A stretch of DNA of 18,098 bases from an uncultured Campylobacter sp. (GTDB taxonomy: Bacteria > Campylobacterota > Campylobacteria > Campylobacterales > Campylobacteraceae), in contig CASFHJ010000261.1 of NCBI GenBank assembly GCA_949294425.1, forward strand, positions 1 through 18,098, in the 5' to 3' direction. The notes under the pieces are model-generated. The model did not search any database and had not been told where the DNA came from. It saw only the letters and a list, made by a program, of their open reading frames with translations. Position 1 is the first letter of the stretch. The number at the start of each line of letters is the position of its first letter. This document shows, piece after piece, positions 14,335-18,098 of this stretch. The translations under genes were made by a program, and so were the position numbers.

Positions 14335-16119
14335 ATGAGTATTTACGCCCAAAGAGTTAAGAAAATACAAGATCTTATGAAAAAAAACTCCATTGATCTT
14401 TTTATAGTTCCCTCCTTTGATATACACTTAAGCGAGTATCCGGCTAAGTGCTTTTTAGAAAGAGAATTTGTAAGTGGTTTTAAGGGTTCTGCTGGAACCT
14501 TGCTTATATTTTTGAAAGAGGCTTTTTTAGTAAGTGATGGCAGATATGAAATTCAAATGAAAAAAGAGCTTGAAGGAAGCCTTATACAAGGCGTTGTAAG
14601 CTCTGATTTTACCCAGCTTTTAAAAGATAAGCTTAAAAATTCTATGTCGGTTGCTATAGATTATAAAAAGCTTTCCATCTCCCTAGCTAAAACTCTTAAA
14701 TCCATCTTAAAAACAAAAAAAGCCAAGTTAAGAGATTTAAATTTAGTAAATGAGCTTTGGCAGGATAAGGAGGCTTTGCCAAGTGAAAAGATTTTTGAGC
14801 AAAGAGCTTTGTTTGTGGGCGAAAGTAGAGAAAATAAGCTAAAAAAGATAAGGGAGCTTTTAAAGGAAAAAAAGGCAAATGCTCATTTCATATCAAGCCT
14901 TGATGATATAGCTTATATAACGAATTTAAGAGGTCTTGATGTATCTTATAATCCTGTGTTTCTAGCCTTTTTATATATAGATGAAAATGAGGCTTTTTTG
15001 TTTGTAGATAGTAAAAAACTTGATCTTAAGACAAGACAAAGATTAGAAAATGATAAGATTTTTATAAAAGAGTATGAGGAGTGTTTTTCTTTCATATCCT
15101 CTAAAAAGGCTTTGAAAATTCTAATAGATCCTCTTAAAAACACTCTTTTTATAGCAAGGCTTTTTAAAAAGGCAAAAAATAAGCTTATAAAAGATACAAA
15201 TCCTAGCACTAGATTAAAGGCTTGTAAAAATGCAAAAGAGCTTTTAAATTTAAAAAATGACATGCTAAGTGATGGTTTAGCACTTTGTAGATTTTTTATC
15301 TGGTTTGAAAGAAGTCTTAAAAAAGGAGACTTGCTTAGTGAGCTTGATATAGATGAAAAGTTAAGAGAATTTAGGGCTAAAAATGAGCTTTATCTTTGCG
15401 ATAGCTTTGCTACCATAGCAGCCTGTAATGAAAACGCTGCTTTGCCTCATTATAGAACTAAAAAAGATAGCTTTTCTTATATAAAACCAGAGGGGCTTTT
15501 GCTTTTGGACTCAGGAGCACAGTATCAAAACGGAACAACTGATATAACAAGGGTTTTAGCACTTGGTAAGATAAAAAAAGAACATAAAAAAGATTATACA
15601 ACGACCTTAAAATCCCTAATATCCATGAGTGAGGCTATATTTCCAAAGGATATAAATTTAGTCCTTATAGATAGCATAGCAAGATCTAAGATGTGGAGTG
15701 AAGGCTTTGAGTATAAGCATGGCACAGGACATGGGGTGGGGTATTTTTTAAATGTGCATGAGGCTCCTGTTGTGCTTTCATACTATGCTAAGATAAATGA
15801 TGATAATAAAGCTAAAATCGGTGTTTTAAGCTCCATAGAACCCGGAATTTATAGAGAGGGAAAATGGGGAGTTAGGCTTGAAAATCTAGCTTATATAGAT
15901 GAGGTTAGCTTCTTAAAAGATAGTGAATTTGCAGAGTTTTATCAGTTTAAAACCTTAACACTTTGTCCCTTTGAAAAAAAGATAATATACAAAAGCCTTT
16001 TAGATGAAAAAGAGCTTAAGTGGCTTAATGCTTATCATAGCTTGGTTTTTAAAAAACTAGCCCCCCATCTTAAAACAAATGAAAGAAAGTGGCTAGAGCA
16101 AAAAACCTCTGCTCTTTAA
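14335..16119 (+). CDS. Xaa-Pro aminopeptidase, M24B family, long form
   Basis: The enzyme removes N-terminal residues ahead of proline. At 594 residues it is the long, XPNPEP1-like form: two creatinase-type N-terminal domains (about 1-135 and 165-300), a pita-bread M24 catalytic domain (about 305-530) and a C-terminal extension. The five dinuclear-metal ligands are visible: D392 and D403 in LLDSGAQYQNGTTDIT, H466 in KHGTGHGVGY, E502 in SSIEPGIY and E516 in GVRLENLAY. H372 in LPHYR and H475 in NVHEAP complete the usual active-site set. There is no signal peptide, so it is cytoplasmic. It follows the peptide transporter by ten bases (site AAAGGAT), forming an uptake-and-cleavage pair. Confidence 0.94.
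   Translation: MSIYAQRVKKIQDLMKKNSIDLFIVPSFDIHLSEYPAKCFLEREFVSGFKGSAGTLLIFLKEAFLVSDGRYEIQMKKELEGSLIQGVVSSDFTQLLKDKLKNSMSVAIDYKKLSISLAKTLKSILKTKKAKLRDLNLVNELWQDKEALPSEKIFEQRALFVGESRENKLKKIRELLKEKKANAHFISSLDDIAYITNLRGLDVSYNPVFLAFLYIDENEAFLFVDSKKLDLKTRQRLENDKIFIKEYEECFSFISSKKALKILIDPLKNTLFIARLFKKAKNKLIKDTNPSTRLKACKNAKELLNLKNDMLSDGLALCRFFIWFERSLKKGDLLSELDIDEKLREFRAKNELYLCDSFATIAACNENAALPHYRTKKDSFSYIKPEGLLLLDSGAQYQNGTTDITRVLALGKIKKEHKKDYTTTLKSLISMSEAIFPKDINLVLIDSIARSKMWSEGFEYKHGTGHGVGYFLNVHEAPVVLSYYAKINDDNKAKIGVLSSIEPGIYREGKWGVRLENLAYIDEVSFLKDSEFAEFYQFKTLTLCPFEKKIIYKSLLDEKELKWLNAYHSLVFKKLAPHLKTNERKWLEQKTSAL
16095..16115 (+). terminator. possible terminator hairpin at the aminopeptidase 3' end
   Basis: AGAGCA (16095-16100) and TGCTCT (16110-16115) can form a six-pair stem around a nine-base loop, overlapping the last codons. 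It is followed by TTAAAAAA, a poor U tract. The gap to the convergent gene end at 16133 is only 13 bases, so no other room for a terminator exists. Low confidence. Confidence 0.3.
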
Positions 16120-16132
16120 AAAATACTCTTGC

Positions 16133-17026
16133 TTAGTCCTCATTTTTTCCCTTCTTTTTACTTGCAAAAAGATAAAAGGAAAGTGAGGCTAAAAGCACTG
16201 AAATTCCTACTAAAAGATATATAGCATAAAGCATTAAGGAAAGATCTCCAGTTACTAGCTTAAAAACTAGCATCAAAGCTTCTATGGATAGGGCTATGAT
16301 TATGGAGCCTAAAAAGCGAACCATATTTTTTTGAATTCCACTTTTATCCTTAGATCTCATTAAAACTTCTTCTTCTATTATGGTCTTTGCAAGATCAAAG
16401 ATAGCTAAGGCTAGGGTTATTGCTATGGTGCTTTCAAACATTTGTTGTATGAGTATAGAATTTTGCGCAAAAAGGCTAGTAAGTCCTTTGTAAAATAAAA
16501 AGCAAGTTACCAAAAAAAGCACAAAGGCAAAGGCAAGATACATAAGCCTACTAAAATACATAAAGAAATTTTCATAAGATGATGGTTCTATGATCTTTAA
16601 AATATCTTTTAAACTTATATCTATGCAGACTATGAAAAGCAGTCTTTTTGCGGAGTCATATATCGGCATGGAAGCAGTTACGCAAAGCTCATTTGTAAGG
16701 CTTGAGGGATAAGGATCGCTTAAAACACATCTTTTGAGTTTTACAGCCCTGTAAAAATAAGCCCTAGAGCTTCTATCCTCATCTTTTCCTATGCAAAAAT
16801 CCTTATTTAAGCTTATGTTATCACTTATTTGTCTACCAGAGCTATCAAGCACGTAAAGAGCTTCAAAATTATGCACCTCGTGTGCTACTTTATCCATGGC
16901 ATTTTCTATGCTTGAAAATTTGATTTTTGGGAATTTATTTGGCATATTTCTAGTTAAAATATAGGTCATATAAGCTCTTGCTTTGTATCTGTTTTCTTCA
17001 AATTTTTGTATCTCTTTTATATACAT
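16133..17026 (-). CDS. membrane protein with N-terminal Cache (PDC) sensor domain, no output domain
   Basis: The 297-residue protein has an N-terminal PDC/Cache-like domain (about residues 40-145). Cache-typical stretches are FEALYVLDSSGRQISDN (54-70), DRSSRAYFYRAV (84-95) and CVLSDPYPSSLTNELCVTASM (100-120). About four hydrophobic helices follow near 157-180, 196-213, 238-258 and 263-287. There is no HAMP, kinase, chemotaxis-signalling or GGDEF domain, so how it would signal is unknown. No hydrophobic segment precedes the Cache domain. The start is well supported (AGGAG five bases upstream, in-frame stop before it), so an N-terminal anchor has not been missed. It follows lepA by 52 bases on the same strand and could be co-transcribed. 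Confidence 0.72.
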   Translation of the reverse strand: MYIKEIQKFEENRYKARAYMTYILTRNMPNKFPKIKFSSIENAMDKVAHEVHNFEALYVLDSSGRQISDNISLNKDFCIGKDEDRSSRAYFYRAVKLKRCVLSDPYPSSLTNELCVTASMPIYDSAKRLLFIVCIDISLKDILKIIEPSSYENFFMYFSRLMYLAFAFVLFLVTCFLFYKGLTSLFAQNSILIQQMFESTIAITLALAIFDLAKTIIEEEVLMRSKDKSGIQKNMVRFLGSIIIALSIEALMLVFKLVTGDLSLMLYAIYLLVGISVLLASLSFYLFASKKKGKNED

Positions 17027-17078
17027 CTTTTCTCCTTTTTTTCCTATATTTTACAAAGCCTTAGAAACAAAAGGGATA

Positions 17079-18098
17079 CTAATCTATCTTAAGCACCGAT
17101 AAAAAGGCTTCTTGCGGCAAATGCACCTTGCCTATTGCCTTCATGCGTTTTTTACCCTCTTTTTGCTTTTCTAAAAGCTTTCTTTTTCTAGTTATATCTC
17201 CTCCGTAACACTTAGCAGTTACGTTTTTTCCCATCGATTTTATCGTTTCTCTAGCTATTATCTTGCTTCCAATGCTAGCTTGTATAGCCACTTCAAAAAG
17301 CTGTCTTGGCACTATTTCTTTCATAGCTTTTACAAGTTCTCTGCCCTTTGACTGGGCTTGTTCTTTTGGCACGATAACACTTAAAGCGTCTATATTTTCA
17401 CCAGCTACCTTTATATCAAGTTTTACAAGATCTGCCTGTCTAAATTCTATAGGCTCATAATCAAAACTAGCATAGCCCTTGCTCAAAGACTTTAGCTTAT
17501 CGTAAAAGTCCATTATAATCTCATTTAATGGTATATCATACTCAAGTAAGACCCTACTTGTGTTTATATAATCCATCTTTGTTTGAGAGGCTCTTTTTTT
17601 ATTTAAGAGAGTGATTAAATTTCCTACATACTCGCTTGGAGTGATTATCGTGGCTTTTACAAAGGGTTCTTTTATAAAAGCTATTTTATTTACCTGAGGT
17701 AGCTCACTTGGATTTTGTATGTTTATGACAGAATTATCATTTAAATGCACTTCGTAAGTAACAGTTGGTGCAGAGGCTATTAAATCAAGCTTAAATTCCC
17801 TTTCTAGCCTTTCTTTTACAACCTCCATATGCAAAAGTCCCAAAAAGCCCACTCTAAAGCCAAAGCCAAGGGCTAAAGAGGTTTCTGGCTCGTAAGTGAT
17901 TGAGCTATCATTTAGCTTTAGCTTTTCAAGAGCCTCTCTTAGATCTTCAAATTTATCAGTATCTATAGGGTAAATTCCCGCAAAAACAAAGGCTTTTGCC
18001 TTTTCAAAACCAGCTATGGCTTCTTTTGCTTGATTTTTAACGCAGGTTATGGTGTCTCCTACTTGCAAATCAGAAACATTTTTAAGCCCTAAAACCAC
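17079..18098 (-). CDS. lepA: elongation factor 4 (LepA), C-terminal part
   Basis: LepA/EF4 is a ribosome-binding translational GTPase linked to back-translocation and to 30S assembly. The visible 339 residues start within domain II ([12 protein letters not shown]) and run through the EF-G-like domains ([25 protein letters not shown]) to the LepA-specific C-terminal domain. That domain has [20 protein letters not shown] and the end [13 protein letters not shown]. The GTPase domain lies beyond the window edge: the reading frame is open to base 18098, and the GTG there is an internal valine codon, not a start. It ends in TAG at 17081-17079. Confidence 0.97.
   Translation of the reverse strand: MVLGLKNVSDLQVGDTITCVKNQAKEAIAGFEKAKAFVFAGIYPIDTDKFEDLREALEKLKLNDSSITYEPETSLALGFGFRVGFLGLLHMEVVKERLEREFKLDLIASAPTVTYEVHLNDNSVINIQNPSELPQVNKIAFIKEPFVKATIITPSEYVGNLITLLNKKRASQTKMDYINTSRVLLEYDIPLNEIIMDFYDKLKSLSKGYASFDYEPIEFRQADLVKLDIKVAGENIDALSVIVPKEQAQSKGRELVKAMKEIVPRQLFEVAIQASIGSKIIARETIKSMGKNVTAKCYGGDITRKRKLLEKQKEGKKRMKAIGKVHLPQEAFLSVLKID

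Noticed and set aside
1..18098. Phase-variable homopolymer tracts, CRISPR array, insertion sequence or defence locus
   Set aside because: I saw no G or C run of eight or more, no regularly spaced repeat set beyond the short operator at 3401-3438, and no transposase, integrase or defence-type protein.

Overview
The window comes from the chromosome of a Campylobacter species or a close relative in Campylobacterota. The evidence is the very AT-rich, densely packed coding, the S10 ribosomal cluster order, a FlgH closely resembling Campylobacter FlgH, the hypBCDEA set, a 501-residue Pta and a GG-N10-GC sigma-54 promoter ahead of a flagellar gene. The gene order is not the one I remember for C. jejuni NCTC 11168, where several of these blocks lie apart, so another species is likely. 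I cannot name it.

Layout. (1) 1-2660, minus strand: start of the S10 ribosomal operon (rpsJ-rplC-rplD-rplW-rplB-rpsS), driven by a near-consensus sigma-70 promoter at 2735-2763. (2) 2928-4854, minus strand: a secreted PepSY-like protein, tRNA-Gly(GCC) and murA. (3) 4916-5791, plus strand: an EamA/DMT permease whose promoter lies back to back with that of murA. (4) 5814-8517, minus strand: pta-ackA, the acetyl-CoA / acetyl-phosphate / acetate branch. (5) 8597-9298, plus strand: flgH, the flagellar L-ring lipoprotein, with a sigma-54 promoter interlocked with the pta sigma-70 promoter. (6) 9423-16119, plus strand: a seven-gene run of hypB-C-D-E-A ([NiFe] hydrogenase maturation), a POT peptide transporter and a long-form Xaa-Pro aminopeptidase. 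(7) 16133-18098, minus strand: an orphan Cache (PDC) membrane protein and the 3' part of lepA (EF4).

Most of this is conserved core gene content. I found no mobile element, CRISPR array, phase-variable homopolymer tract or defence system, and no clear new system. The points worth a second look are regulatory or structural. They are a TTCAC-N6-TTCAC operator ahead of the PepSY-like gene, the interlocked sigma-54/sigma-70 promoters between flgH and pta, and sigma-70 promoter modules reused in several promoters. At the protein level they are a Cache membrane protein whose charge pattern places its sensor domain in the cytoplasm, plus small deviations in AckA, HypA and L3. Products were recognised by reading motifs; no database search was run.
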